The notes under the pieces are model-generated. The model saw only the letters and a program-made list of their open reading frames with translations, was not told the DNA's origin and did not search any database. This document shows, piece after piece, positions 7,668 to 18,377 of a stretch of DNA of 54,744 nucleotides. A program made the translations under genes and the position numbers. Source of the stretch: Variovorax sp. E3 (GTDB lineage: Bacteria; Pseudomonadota; Gammaproteobacteria; Burkholderiales; Burkholderiaceae_C); assembly GCF_016082275.1 (NCBI RefSeq), contig NZ_MOWM01000035.1:1-54744 (forward strand), written 5' to 3'. How positions within the stretch are numbered: the first letter of the stretch is position 1; every line of letters starts with the position of its first letter.

Positions 7668-9113
7668 ATGAGCAGCCACACATTCGTCGACCGTTTCGGC
7701 CTCTGGTCGGACGACCAGCACGCGCAGGCCAGGGAACTGGTGCGCCGCATCGACAGCGGCGAGGTCGACCTCGTGCGCTTCGCCTGGCCCGACCAGCACG
7801 GCATCCTGCGCGGCAAGACGCTGGTGGCCGGCGAGGCGCGCTCGGCCCTGTGGGAGGGCGTGAACCTCACGTCCACCCTGCTGGCCAAGGACACCTCGCA
7901 CAAGACCGTGTTCCCGGTGTTCACGCAAGGCGGCGGCTTTGCCATCGAAGGCCTGCAGGGCGGCGCCGACTTCACCGTGGTGGCCGACCCCGCCACCTTC
8001 AAGGTACTGCCGTGGTCGCCGCGCACCGGCTGGATCCTGTGCGACGCCTACATGGCCGACGGCAAGCCCTGCCCCTTCGCCACGCGGCAGATCCTGCAGC
8101 GCGCGGTGCGCCAGCTCGACGAACTCGGGCTGGACTTCATCGCCGGCCTCGAGGTGGAGTTCCATGTCTTCAAGCTCGACGACGCGCGCATGGGCCTGGC
8201 CGATTCGGGCCAGCCCGGCGAGCCGCCGCGCGTGTCGCTGCTGTCGCACGGCCACCAGTACCTGACCGAGCTGCGCTACGACCGCGTCGACGGCCTGATG
8301 GAACTGCTGCGCTCGAACCTCATCGCGCTCGGCCTGCCGCTGCGCTCGCTCGAGATCGAGTTCGGCCCGAGCCAGTTCGAGCTGACCTTCGGCCCCACCG
8401 CCGGCGTCATGCCCGCCGACACCATGGTGCTGCTGCGCAGCGCCATCAAGCAGATCTGCCAGCGCGCCGGGCTGCATGCCACCTTCATGTGCCGACCGAA
8501 GATCCCGAACGTGATGTCCAGCGGCTGGCACCTGCACCAGTCGCTGCGCCGCAAGAGCGACGGCGTGAACGCGTTCATGCCCGAAGTCGAGGGCCAGACC
8601 CTGAGCGAGATCGGCATGCACTACCTCGGCGGCCTGAAGGCGCACGCCTGCGGCGCGGCCGCGCTCGCGAGCCCCACCATCAACGGCTACCGGCGCTACC
8701 GCCCCTTCTCGCTCGCGCCCGACCGCGCGATCTGGGCGCGCGACAACCGCGGCGCGATGCTGCGCGTGCTCGGCGGCGTGGGGCAGAACGCCTCGCGCAT
8801 CGAGAACCGCGTGGGCGAGCCCACGGCCAACCCGTACCTGTACCTCGCGTCGCAGCTGTTCTCGGGCCTGGACGGCATCCGCCACAAGACCGACCCCGGC
8901 CCCTCGGCCGACGCGCCGTACGAAACGCCGGCCGAGCAGCTGCCGCGCTCCCTGAGCGATGCGCTGGCCTGCCTGCGCCGCGACGAGATGCTCAACGCGC
9001 AGATGGGCAAGACCTTCGTCGACTACCTCTGCCACATCAAGGAAGCGGAAATCGCCCGCTTCAACCTCGAAGTCAGCGAGTGGGAACACCGCGAGTACTT
9101 CGACATGTTCTGA
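7668..9113 (+). CDS. Glutamine-synthetase-like ligase (gamma-glutamyl-amide type)
   Basis: 481 residues. The glutamine synthetase fold is visible throughout: beta-grasp N-domain (VDLVRFAWPDQHGILRGK), metal/ATP residues in GLEVEFHVF and FGPSQFELTFGP, SSGWHLHQSL, the nucleotide-binding Arg region (RDNRGAMLRV) and RIENRVGEPTANPYLYLAS. Ammonia-assimilating GlnA differs in several of these blocks. GS-like proteins beside Rieske oxygenases, as in aniline catabolism (TdnQ/AtdA1), join glutamate to an amine to make a gamma-glutamylamide. The gene starts seven bases after the oxygenase stop and is followed by a ferredoxin, so co-function is very likely. Inference: it activates an amine substrate before oxygenation. 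Confidence 0.88.
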   Translation: MSSHTFVDRFGLWSDDQHAQARELVRRIDSGEVDLVRFAWPDQHGILRGKTLVAGEARSALWEGVNLTSTLLAKDTSHKTVFPVFTQGGGFAIEGLQGGADFTVVADPATFKVLPWSPRTGWILCDAYMADGKPCPFATRQILQRAVRQLDELGLDFIAGLEVEFHVFKLDDARMGLADSGQPGEPPRVSLLSHGHQYLTELRYDRVDGLMELLRSNLIALGLPLRSLEIEFGPSQFELTFGPTAGVMPADTMVLLRSAIKQICQRAGLHATFMCRPKIPNVMSSGWHLHQSLRRKSDGVNAFMPEVEGQTLSEIGMHYLGGLKAHACGAAALASPTINGYRRYRPFSLAPDRAIWARDNRGAMLRVLGGVGQNASRIENRVGEPTANPYLYLASQLFSGLDGIRHKTDPGPSADAPYETPAEQLPRSLSDALACLRRDEMLNAQMGKTFVDYLCHIKEAEIARFNLEVSEWEHREYFDMF

Positions 9114-9133
9114 CCGAGCCCCCAAGAACAACA

Positions 9134-9457
9134 ATGCCCACGATCCACTACATCCTCAAGGACGGCACCACGCGCGACGTCGACGCCAAGGTCGGCGCCA
9201 GCGTGATGGAAACCGCCATTCGCGGCAACGTGCGCGGCATCGACGCCGAGTGCGGCGGCTGCTGCTCCTGCGCCACCTGCCACGTCTACGTGGACGACGC
9301 CTTCATCGACCTGCTGCCGCCGCCCGACGACATGGAGAGCGCGCTGCTCGACGCCGTCGCCTCCGAGCGCAAGCCCGGCTCCCGCCTGAGCTGCCAGCTG
9401 AACATCACCGCGGCCTTCGATGGCCTCACGGTGCGCGTGCCCGATACCCAGATCTGA
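9134..9457 (+). CDS. [2Fe-2S] ferredoxin, putidaredoxin/adrenodoxin type
   Basis: 107 residues. The cluster loop ECGGCCSCATCHVYV gives the C-x5-C-x2-C spacing of vertebrate-type ferredoxins, and the fourth ligand is Cys in SRLSCQL. An extra Cys lies inside the loop. It sits 20 bases after the GS-like gene and is the obvious electron donor for the Rieske oxygenase two genes upstream. Ferredoxins of this class normally need an FAD-dependent reductase; none is in this operon. The C-terminal VRVPDTQ tail is typical of the family. Confidence 0.92.
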   Translation: MPTIHYILKDGTTRDVDAKVGASVMETAIRGNVRGIDAECGGCCSCATCHVYVDDAFIDLLPPPDDMESALLDAVASERKPGSRLSCQLNITAAFDGLTVRVPDTQI

Positions 9458-9552
9458 CGCGCGGCTCGGGCATCATCGCTCGCGTTGCACATCCGGTTAC
9501 ACGACAGCGGCGCCCGCGCGGCGCATCCATTCCACCTGAAAGGCCTTTCCAA

Positions 9553-10752
9553 ATGACGCCCATGACGATCACCAAGAGAACCCTCCTGTCGACCCTGTTG
9601 CTGGCCGGCTTCGGCCTGCTGGGCGCCACGGCCCAGGCCGCCGACGAGCCGCTGCGCATCGGCCTCATTGCCACCTACTCGGGCCCCTACGCCGACTACG
9701 GCCGCCAGTTCGACGCCGGCATCGCGCTGTACCTGAAAGAGCACGGCGGCAAGGTCGGCGGGCGCACCGTCGAGATCATCAAGAAAGACACCGCCGGCCC
9801 CGCGCCCGACGCCGCCAAGCGCATCGCGCAGGAACTGATCGTGCGCGACAAGGTGAACGTGCTCACCGGCCTGGACTTCAGCCCCAACGCCTACGCCGTG
9901 GGCGCCATCGCCACGCAGGCCAAGATCCCGACCATCGTGATGAACGCCGCCTCCTCGGCCATCACCACCAGCTCGCCCTACGTGGCCCGCCTGTCGTTCA
10001 CCGTGCAGCAGGTGACCGACCCGATGGCGCGCTACATGCTCAAGGAAGGCATCAAGGACGCCTACACCGTGGTCGCCGACTACGCCTCGGGCGTCGACGC
10101 CGAAACCGCCTTCAAGAAGACCTTCACCGCCGGCGGCGGCAAGGTGTCGGGCGAAGTGCGCACGCCGATGAACAACCCCGACTTCTCGGCCTACGTGCAG
10201 CGCATCAAGGACGCCAAGCCCCAGGCCGTGTTCTTCTTCTTCCCCTCGGGCGTGATGCCGCCGGCCTTCCTGAAGGTCTGGAAGGAACGCGGCATGGAGC
10301 AGGCGGGCATCAAGCTCTACGCCACCGGCGAAGCCACCGACGACAGCTACCTGGACGCCACCGGCGACGTGGCGCTGGGCCTCGTGACCAGCCACCACTA
10401 TTCGTTCGCGCACCCCTCGCCCAAGAACCAGAAGTTCGTGAAGGATTTCGCCGCCGACAACGGCGCCAAGCTGCGCCCCAGCTACTTCGCCGTGACCGCC
10501 TACGACGCCATGGCCGCCATCGACCTCGCGCTGGCCAAGACCAAGGGCGACACCGCCGGCGACAAGTTCATGGACGCGCTCAAGGGCCTGAGCTTCGAGA
10601 GCCCGCGCGGCCCGATCGAGATCGACCCGGTCACGCGCGACATCGTGCAGACCGTCTACATCCGCAAGACCGAGCGCGTGAACGGCCAGCTGGTGAACGT
10701 CGAGTTCGACAAGTTCGACCGCGTCAAGGACCCGGCGAAGGAAGCCAAGTAA
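9553..10752 (+). CDS. ABC transporter substrate-binding protein, LivK-like
   Basis: 399 residues with a Sec signal peptide (KRTLLSTLLLAGFGLLGATAQA, cleaved near residue 30). The mature protein has the type-I periplasmic binding fold of the branched-chain amino acid family: LRIGLIATYSGPYADYG, ELIVRDKVNVLTGL, and a C-terminal GPIEIDPVTRDIVQTVYI. AAAGG lies about ten bases before the ATG. It is the first of five ABC genes downstream of the Rieske/GS/ferredoxin trio and probably captures the substrate of that pathway. Liv-type receptors in catabolic operons often bind aromatic or amino acids rather than leucine. Confidence 0.88.
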   Translation: MTPMTITKRTLLSTLLLAGFGLLGATAQAADEPLRIGLIATYSGPYADYGRQFDAGIALYLKEHGGKVGGRTVEIIKKDTAGPAPDAAKRIAQELIVRDKVNVLTGLDFSPNAYAVGAIATQAKIPTIVMNAASSAITTSSPYVARLSFTVQQVTDPMARYMLKEGIKDAYTVVADYASGVDAETAFKKTFTAGGGKVSGEVRTPMNNPDFSAYVQRIKDAKPQAVFFFFPSGVMPPAFLKVWKERGMEQAGIKLYATGEATDDSYLDATGDVALGLVTSHHYSFAHPSPKNQKFVKDFAADNGAKLRPSYFAVTAYDAMAAIDLALAKTKGDTAGDKFMDALKGLSFESPRGPIEIDPVTRDIVQTVYIRKTERVNGQLVNVEFDKFDRVKDPAKEAK

Positions 10753-10787
10753 GCATCGGCAGCGACGACGACGACAACAGGAAAGTC

Positions 10788-11650
10788 ATGGGCATCGTGA
10801 TCTTCGACGGAGTGGCCTACGGCATGCTCCTGTTCCTCATCGGCGTGGGCCTGTCCATCACGATGGGGCTCATGAATTTCGTCAACCTCGCGCACGGCAG
10901 TTTCGCGATGGTGGGCGGCTACGTGGCCGCCGTGCTGATGAACACTTCGGGCTCGGCTTCGGGCTCTCGATGGCGGCCGCCTTCGTGGCGGCGGCCGTGG
11001 TGGGCGCGGTGCTGGAGTTCGTGTTCTACCGCCGGCTGTACCGCGCGCACCCGCTCGACCAGGTGCTGCTGTCGATCGGCGTGGTGTTCGTGTCGATCGC
11101 CGCGTTCACGTATTTCTTCGGCCCGACGATGCAGCCCTTCACGCTGCCGCCGGCGCTCGACGGCCAGGTGTCGTTGCTGGGCGGCCTCGAAGTGGGCCGC
11201 TACCGCCTGTTCCTGATCGTCTGCGGCGTGGCGGTGCTGGTCGCGCTGCTGCTGGGCCTGGGCAAGACGCGCTACGGCGCGATGGTGCGCGCGGCGGTGG
11301 ACAACCAGCGCGTGGCGGGCGGCACCGGCATCAACGTGCAGCGTCTGTTCTTCTTGACCTTCTCGCTGGGCTGCGGCCTGGCGGGCCTGGGCGGCGCGCT
11401 GAGCCTGGGCATGCTGGGGCTGGAGCCGTCGTTCCCGCTCAAGTACCTCGTCTACTTCTTGATGGTGGTGTGCGTGGGCGGCGCGGGCACCGTGACTGGC
11501 CCGTTCATCGCGGCCTTGCTCGTCGGCATCGTCGACGTGGCGGGCAAGTACTACCTGCCCGAGGCAGGCGCCTTTCTGATCTACGTCTTCATGATCGTCA
11601 TGCTGCTGGTGCGGCCCAACGGCATCGTCGCCAAGAAGGGGCTCGCATGA
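10788..11650 (+). CDS. ABC transporter permease, LivH-like (frameshifted)
   Basis: The N-terminus (MGIVIFDGVAYGMLLFLIGVG, GLMNFVNLAHGSFAMVGGY) is that of LivH permeases. The frame breaks at about 10950 and resumes as LGFGLSMAAAFVAAAVVGAVLEF through to VRPNGIVAKKGLA. One extra G in the run at 10949-10951 gives a continuous protein of about 287 residues with eight or so membrane segments, the normal size. The stop overlaps the next permease start as ATGA. It forms the transmembrane channel with the LivM-like protein. Confidence 0.82.
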
Positions 11651-12611
11651 AAGCCTTCACCGCCTCTCCCGCGCAGCTGCGCGCCGCGGAAGCCGTCTTC
11701 TGGGTCGCGCTCGCGTCCAGCTTCTTCCTGCTGCCCGACAAGCTCACGCTGATGAGCCAGGTCATGATCTTCGGCCTGTTCGCGGTGTCGCTCGACATGG
11801 CGCTGGGCTACGCGGGCATCCTGACCGTGGGCCATGCCGCCTTCTTCGGCGCGGGTGCCTACGCGGCCGGCCTGCTCGCCAAGTACGGCTGGAGCGAGCC
11901 CTTCACCGGCCTCTTGTTCGCGCTCGCCGTGTGCGGCGTGCTCGGCTACGTGCTGAGCTACCTCGTCGTGCGCGGCGCCGACCTCACGCGGCTCATGATC
12001 ACCATCGGCGTGTGCGTGCTGCTGTTCGAAATCGCCAACCGGCTTTCGGGCATCACCGGCGGCACCGACGGCCTGCAGGGCGTGGTCATCGCGCCCGTGC
12101 TCGGCTTCTTCGACTTCGACCTCTACGGCAAGACCGCCTTCTGCTATGCCTTCGGTGTGGTGCTGGCGATGTTCCTGCTGGTGCGGCTGGTGCTGCGCTC
12201 GCCCTTCGGCCTGGCGCTGCGCGGCATCCACGACAGCCGCAAGCGCATGCTCGCCATCGGCTCGCCGGTGGAAGCGCGGCTGCGCATGGCCTATGCCTTC
12301 TCGGCCGCCGTGGCCGGCGTGGCGGGCGCGCTGCTGGCGCAGACCACGCAGTTCGTCGGCATCGAGTCGATCGGTTTCAACCGCTCGGCCGAAGTGCTCA
12401 TCATCCTCGTGCTCGGGGGCACCGGGCGCCTGTACGGCGGCATGATCGGCGCCATCGTCTACATGCTGGTGCACGACTGGTTCGCGGACATGAATCCGCA
12501 GTACTGGATGTTCTGGCTCGGCATCTTCCTGATCGCGGCCGTCATGCTCGGGCGCGGCGGCATCATGGGGGCGCTGTCGCGCTTCGTTCGCACGTCGGCG
12601 GGGAAGGCGCG

Positions 12612-12615
<4 letters not shown>
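11647..12615 (+). CDS. ABC transporter permease, LivM-like
   Basis: 322 residues with about nine hydrophobic segments. The family signature is clear: GYAGILTVGHAAFFGAGAYAAG near the N-terminus, GGTDGLQGV in the middle, and LRGIHDSRKRMLAIG in the cytoplasmic coupling loop. The start overlaps the LivH stop by four bases and its own stop overlaps the LivG start by four bases, implying translational coupling. It pairs with the LivH-like permease in the inner membrane to import the ligand delivered by the receptor at 9553-10752. Confidence 0.92.
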
Positions 12616-13371
<756 letters not shown>

Positions 13372-13379
<8 letters not shown>

Positions 13380-14094
13380 AGCACTCGCCTTCGACCGTGT
13401 CACCGCCGGCTACGGCAACGCGGTCGTGCTCGACCGACTCGACTTTTCGCTGCAGCAGGGCGAGAGCCTGGCCATCCTCGGGCGCAACGGCGTGGGCAAG
13501 ACCACGCTGCTGGAAACGCTGATGGGCAACACCCGCGTGATGCAGGGCGCGATCCGCTGGCAGGGCGTGGACATCACGCGCTGGCCGTCGCACCAGCGCG
13601 TGCGCGCGGGGCTGGGCTGGGTGCCGCAGGAGCGCGAGGTGTTCCCCTCGCTCACGGTGGAAGAAAACCTCACGGTGATCTCGCGGCTCGGCGGCTGGAA
13701 CCTGAAGCGCGTCTACGACTTCTTTCCGCGCCTGCGCGAACGGCGCGGCAACTACGGCAACCAGCTCTCGGGCGGCGAACAGCAGATGCTGGCCATCGGC
13801 CGCGCGCTGATGACCAACCCCAAGCTGCTGCTGCTCGACGAGCCGATGGAGGGCCTGGCGCCGATCATCGTGGAAGAGCTGGCCGCCGCCATTCGCCGGC
13901 TGTGCGAGTCGGAAGGGCTGGCGTCGATCGTGGTGGAGCAGCACCCGGTGCTGGCGCTGGAGATGACGCACAAGGCCATCGTGCTGGAGCGCGGAACGGT
14001 GGTGCACACCGGCCCGAGCGCGGCGCTTGCGGCCGACAAGGGCCTGCTCGAAGGCCTGCTCGGCGTGGGCATCGCTGAAGACGAAGCCGCCTGA
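13372..14094 (+). CDS. ABC transporter ATPase, LivF-like
   Basis: 240 residues. Walker A GRNGVGKTT, Q-loop WVPQEREVFPSLTVEENL, signature LSGGEQQMLAIGRALM, Walker B LLLLDEPMEGLAP and switch His in VEQHP are all intact. It is the last gene of the operon that begins with the Rieske oxygenase; its stop faces a convergent receptor gene 25 bases away. It completes a five-part branched-chain-type importer. Confidence 0.93.
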
Positions 14095-14119
14095 CGGCAG
14101 GCCGCCGCCCGCCGCAGGG

Positions 14120-15279
14120 TCAGCTCAGCATCTGCCCGCGGCTGCCGATCACGGCCACGTCCACGAACTGGCCGCCTTCGCGGTTGGTGCGGCCGTAGTT
14201 GATCTTCACCCCGCCCAGGTCGAAGTTCTCGATGCTCGCCAGGCCCGACATCACCGCGCGCGCGTCAGCGAGCCGCCGGCGCGGCGCATGCCCTCGGCCA
14301 GCACGGCCGCGTTCATGTAGCCCTCCAGGCTCGTGAGCGAGAACTCCTTGACGCCGTTGGCCACCATGTCGGCCTGGTAGCGGCGCACGATCTCGTACTT
14401 GGTCGAGTACGGCGACGGCACCACGATCACGAAGCCCAGGCCGCGCGCCAGGTCGCCCATGGCCGCGAGCGCGCTGGCCGTGATCGACAGGCCGTAGGCC
14501 GAGCTGCTGTTGCCCGCTTCGCGCAGTGCCTTCAGGAACACCGGCGCCGTGCCGGCCAGGCCGACCACGATCACCTGCGGCTTGGCCTTGGCGATGGCGG
14601 CGGCGGCGGGGCCGACTTCCATGCTGGTGGTGTTGGGCGTGGTGGCAATCACCGCCGGCTCCAGCTTGGCCTTGGCCAGCGCGTTCTTGAACGCGGCCAG
14701 CACCGACTGGCCCAGCGGGTCTTCCGAATGCACGAGGCCGATGCGGCTCTGGCCCAGCACGGCGGCCGTGCTCACGAGCTTCTCGACTTCCTGGTCGTAG
14801 TTGGCGCGCACCCAGAAGGTGTTGGGCGAGGCCTTCTTGCGCAGCGAGATGGTGCCGGTGATGGGGCCGACCACGGCCATGCCGGGCACCGCGTCCATCA
14901 CCTCGGCCGTCTGGCGCGTGCCCAGCGGGTGCACCAGCGCGAGCACCGAGCTGTCCTTTTCGAAAGCCAGCGCGTTGGCCTTGGCCACGTCGGGCTTGAA
15001 GGTGTCGTCGGCCATCACCAGCTCGACCTTGGTGCCGTTGATGCCGCCCGCCTTGTTCAGCGCATTGAAGAACGCGCTCGACCCCTGGTAGAGCCCCTGC
15101 CCGTTGGCCTTCTCGACACTGCTGTTGTCGAAGGTGGTCCCGACGCGAACCGCCCGGGTCTGTGCGAGCGCCGGAAATCCCAGGCCCGCGGCGGCGGCGG
15201 TTGCGGCCAGTCCGGTCAGCGCACGGCGACGGCTGGTGGAAAGCGGCGCAATCGACTCGCGCGGCACGGGAACGGTCAT
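14120..15279 (-). CDS. Second LivK-like receptor, Tat-type signal (frameshifted)
   Basis: ATG 15279 has GGAG eight bases upstream. The N-terminus carries a twin-arginine-like motif (STSRRRALTGLAA) and a hydrophobic run ending PALAQ, followed by a type-I periplasmic binding domain (VRVGTTFDNSSVEKANGQGLYQG, VELVMADDTFKPD). The frame breaks near 14254-14264 in a CG repeat; beyond it the protein continues VMSGLASIENFDLGGVKINYG to a stop at 14120. One added base gives about 386 residues. It converges with the Liv operon and has no permease of its own, so it may be an alternative receptor for that transporter. Confidence 0.8.
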
Positions 15280-15382
15280 GTCGAGGTCTCCAGAGGGCGT
15301 TTGCAGTGACAAAAGTTCACATTTCTACTAGAAATGTAACGCACCTGTCCTCCCGGCAGATGACATCGGGCGACAACGGCCG

Positions 15383-16725
15383 CTACTTCGCCGTCGGCTT
15401 CGGCATGGCCGCCACATACGGCGCGTCGGTCAGGGTGCCCAGGAACGCGCTGATCTCGTCGATCTCCGTGTCGGTCAGCGCGGGCGGCAGGCCCGGGCGG
15501 CGGTTCATCGGCGTGGAGTTGACGTTGATGTTGTCGCCGAAGGCCGCCGGCACGTCGTCGAAGGTCGGCTTGCCGTGGTACCACCTGGCGGGGTCGGTCG
15601 AGCGCGTGGCGTAGAAGGCGACCGCGTCGCGCAGCGTGGTGAACACGCCGTTGTGCATGAAGCTCTGGCGCACCGCCACGTTGCGCAGCCCCGGCGTGCG
15701 GAAGTAGCCGCACCACTGGTTCGGCTCGGGCCAGCGCAGCCGCGCGGCCGTGCGGCACAGGCCGTTGTCGAAGTAGCGGCGGTTGCGGTTGGCGGGCAGC
15801 GACAGGTTGCGCGGCACGGCGATGGCGTCGTAGCCGAAGTCGGTGAACAGCGAGCGCTCGGGCCGGCTCGCGGTGTCCGAGATGGTGTGGCACGACATGC
15901 AGTTGCCCTTGTCCGGGTTCTTGAACAGCGCCAGGCCGCGCATCTCGGTCGGGCTCAGCGGCGCGCGCTTGCGCAGGTAGTCGTCGAAGCGCGAGCTGAA
16001 GGGCGCCATCTCGTCGCTCTGCAGGTACGCCTGCAGCGCCAGGCCGATGCCCTGCACCGCGCGCTGCGGGTCTTGCAGCACCTTCGCGCCGAAGGCCAGC
16101 GACATCGCGGGCGCGAGGTCGGTGCCGCGCAGCTTGCGCAGCAGGCTGCGCGGCGAGGCGTTGTTCATCTCGTCGGGATCGAACAGCGGCCCGCGCGCCT
16201 GCTCGGCCAGCGTGTCGGCGCGGCCGTCGGCGAACAGGCCGCCGAACGGCGAGGCGAAAGGCGCATCGTCGTCCTGGTAGAAATGGCGCCGCGGCACGTA
16301 GCGCACGTACAGCAGCGACGGCGCGGTGCGCGCGCTGAAGTGGCCGGGGCGGCTGCCCTGCGGCGTGCGCGGCCCGGCCAGCGACGGCGCGTTCAGCGTC
16401 GAGGTGAAGGCGCGCACCGGGTCGTGGCAGCCGGCGCACGACAGGCCCTGCGGCTGCGACAAGCGCGTGTCGAAGAAGATGCGCTTGCCCAGTGCGGCCA
16501 GCGTCGGGTCGGGCCGGAACGTGGCGAGCGTCGCGTCGACGCGCTCGGTGAGCTTGGGCGTGGCGCCGATGTGCTCGATCACCACGCTCGGGGGCCGCCG
16601 GGGTTGATCTGCGCGGTGCGCGCATCGGGCGCGGCCAGGGTGCCGCCGACCCAGCCCGCGCAGGCCGCCGCCAGCACGAGGCCTGCGCCCAGCAGGCCGC
16701 GGCGCCTCGCGCGCGCCGTCGTCAC
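15383..16725 (-). CDS. Dihaem cytochrome c peroxidase/MauG-family protein (frameshifted)
   Basis: Two c-type haem motifs are present, CAGCH in the N-terminal third and CMSCH in the middle, along with NAPSL, RTAPSLLYVRY, RTPGLRN and FMHNGVF typical of the CcpA/MauG family. The true start is probably GTG 16725, which overlaps the preceding gene's stop as GTGA and supplies a membrane/signal segment (RRRGLLGAGLVLAAACAG). The frame is then lost at a run of five G at 16590-16594 (plus strand); one extra base fuses it to SVVIEHIGATPK. Reconstructed length is about 447 residues. Such periplasmic proteins reduce peroxide or carry out oxidative modification of a partner. Confidence 0.85.
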
Positions 16726-18281
16726 GGCGTGAGCAGGCCGGTCTTGTCGCAAGCCAGCGTCCTGCCCGTCTGCGCGCAGGTGGCGAGCAGCTTGCCGGCC
16801 ACCGTGTAGGCCTTGAAGTTCCAGCCCACGCCGGGCGCGGCCTTGCGCTCCATCAGCATGAAGCCGAAGCTGTTGTTGTGCGTGATGCGGTCGATGGTCA
16901 CGCCCGGCGCGGGCGTGGCACCGGCCGGCAGCGGGTCGGGCAGCGCCACGTCGAGGTTGTCGCCGCCGTTGCCGGTCACGAGCGTGGCGGGGTGGTCGGT
17001 GGAGAAGTTCAGCGCCTGGAAGTCATGCACGTGGCCATGCAGCGCCACCTGCACGCCGGCCGGGTAGTAGGCCGTGGGGTTGATGCTGTTCATCACCGAT
17101 TGCAGCGCGAGGTTGCCCGGCGCCGGGTTCTTGCCGGCGATCGGCGCGAAGGCCAGGATCGGATGGTGGTTGGTGAACATCGTGGTGGTCATGCCGGGCT
17201 TGGCGGCCAGCGTGCTCACCGCCTGGAACTGCTTCTGGTAGGCGATGAACTGCGGATCGTTCGTGGCCAGCGCCACCTTGCCGGCCTTGGCCGAGTCGAA
17301 CACGATGACCTGCGAGCCCGTGCCCAGCGCCACGGCATACGGGTCGGCGTAGTTGCCGCTGTCGTCGTTGGCGGGGTCGTTGCACGAGCGCTTGTCGGTG
17401 TACGGACGCGGATCGAGAAAGCGCGCCCAGCCCTGGCCGGCGCGCGCGCATTCCTCGTGGTTGCCGCGCACCAGCACCCAGGGCGCCTTGGCGAGCAGCG
17501 GTGCGGCGGGCGCGAAGAAATCGGCCTGCCAGGTGTCCCAGCCGTAGCCCCAGGGGCTGCCCTTGCAGCCTGCGATGTCGCCGGGGCAGGCGTTTTCGCG
17601 GTAGTGGTAGTCGCCGATGTGCAGCACCAGGTCGGGGTTGAAGCCCGCGCCCGTGGCGGCGATCGGCGCGAACGGCCACACGCCGGTGTCGTTGCAGGGC
17701 TGGAAGGCGTTGTCGGCCTTCTTCATGCGGCAGCCGGTGTCGGCCAGCACGAGCACGCGCTGCGGCTCGGCCTTGGGCAGCGGCAGCACGCGGCTGCCGA
17801 TGGCGGCCTGCGTCGCGCCGGCGGGCAAGGTCGCCTCGCAGGTCGACACCGGGAAGGCGGAAGGCTTCGAATCCACCGGGTCGCTGGCCGTGGGACGCAG
17901 GGCCATGGTGCCGGCGCCGATGCGCAACTTCATGCGCGTGGCCTTGCCGTCCACCGTCAGTTGCGGGCACATGGCATTGGCGTCGGCCGTGATGGCGGCG
18001 GCCGGCGCGGTGTAGCTGGTGATGACGCGCGCGATCGCCGCGTTGTTGTCGCCGATCTCGACCCAGGTGGCCTGCAGGTTGGTGTCCACGGTGGCGGCAT
18101 CGGGCGGCGGCGGCGCGGGCGCCGGTGCAGGCGGCGGCCCGAGAACGACCGTCTGCGGGTCGCTGCCGCCATTGCAGGCCTGCAGCAAGGTGGCGGCGGC
18201 GACCACAAGGCCGGCGAGAACGGCAAGCCGCGGCCCCCGCGAGTCGGAAAAGGCGCGCGGCAAGGCGGGCATGGCGTGCAT
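16722..18281 (-). CDS. Secreted calcineurin-like phosphoesterase lipoprotein
   Basis: 519 residues. A lipoprotein signal ends in the lipobox LLQAC near residue 36, followed by a Pro/Ala-rich linker (PAPAPAPPPP). Metal-binding blocks occur in order: LADTGCR, HIGDYHYRE, RGNHEEC, TNHHP and HGHVHDF. The enzyme should sit in the periplasm or on the outer membrane and release phosphate from esters. It contains several Cys that could form disulfides. The stop overlaps the start of the dihaem protein gene, so the two are translationally coupled. Purple acid phosphatase-like proteins are the closest type; substrate unknown. Confidence 0.87.
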   Translation of the reverse strand: MHAMPALPRAFSDSRGPRLAVLAGLVVAAATLLQACNGGSDPQTVVLGPPPAPAPAPPPPDAATVDTNLQATWVEIGDNNAAIARVITSYTAPAAAITADANAMCPQLTVDGKATRMKLRIGAGTMALRPTASDPVDSKPSAFPVSTCEATLPAGATQAAIGSRVLPLPKAEPQRVLVLADTGCRMKKADNAFQPCNDTGVWPFAPIAATGAGFNPDLVLHIGDYHYRENACPGDIAGCKGSPWGYGWDTWQADFFAPAAPLLAKAPWVLVRGNHEECARAGQGWARFLDPRPYTDKRSCNDPANDDSGNYADPYAVALGTGSQVIVFDSAKAGKVALATNDPQFIAYQKQFQAVSTLAAKPGMTTTMFTNHHPILAFAPIAGKNPAPGNLALQSVMNSINPTAYYPAGVQVALHGHVHDFQALNFSTDHPATLVTGNGGDNLDVALPDPLPAGATPAPGVTIDRITHNNSFGFMLMERKAAPGVGWNFKAYTVAGKLLATCAQTGRTLACDKTGLLTP

Positions 18282-18303
18282 GAAGGAACCCTCTGTTTGT
18301 TAT

Positions 18304-18320
18304 GCGTCGTGGGACGACGC
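18304..18320. promoter_or_regulatory. 7-bp hairpin upstream of the phosphoesterase gene
   Basis: GCGTCGT-GGG-ACGACGC is a perfect inverted repeat with a 3-base loop, 23 bases upstream of the minus-strand start at 18281. There is no T run, so a terminator is unlikely. It could be an operator or a 5' leader hairpin; no regulator is assigned. Confidence 0.4.
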
Positions 18321-18377
18321 AATCTAGAGGGCCAATGTGCAAACCGTATTACACGGCGGTGACGGCCGGGGGCGCTG

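Noticed and set aside
6293..9134. Long antisense frames opposite the Rieske and GS-like genes
   Set aside because: They are shadows of strongly supported genes with intact catalytic motifs and have no domains of their own.
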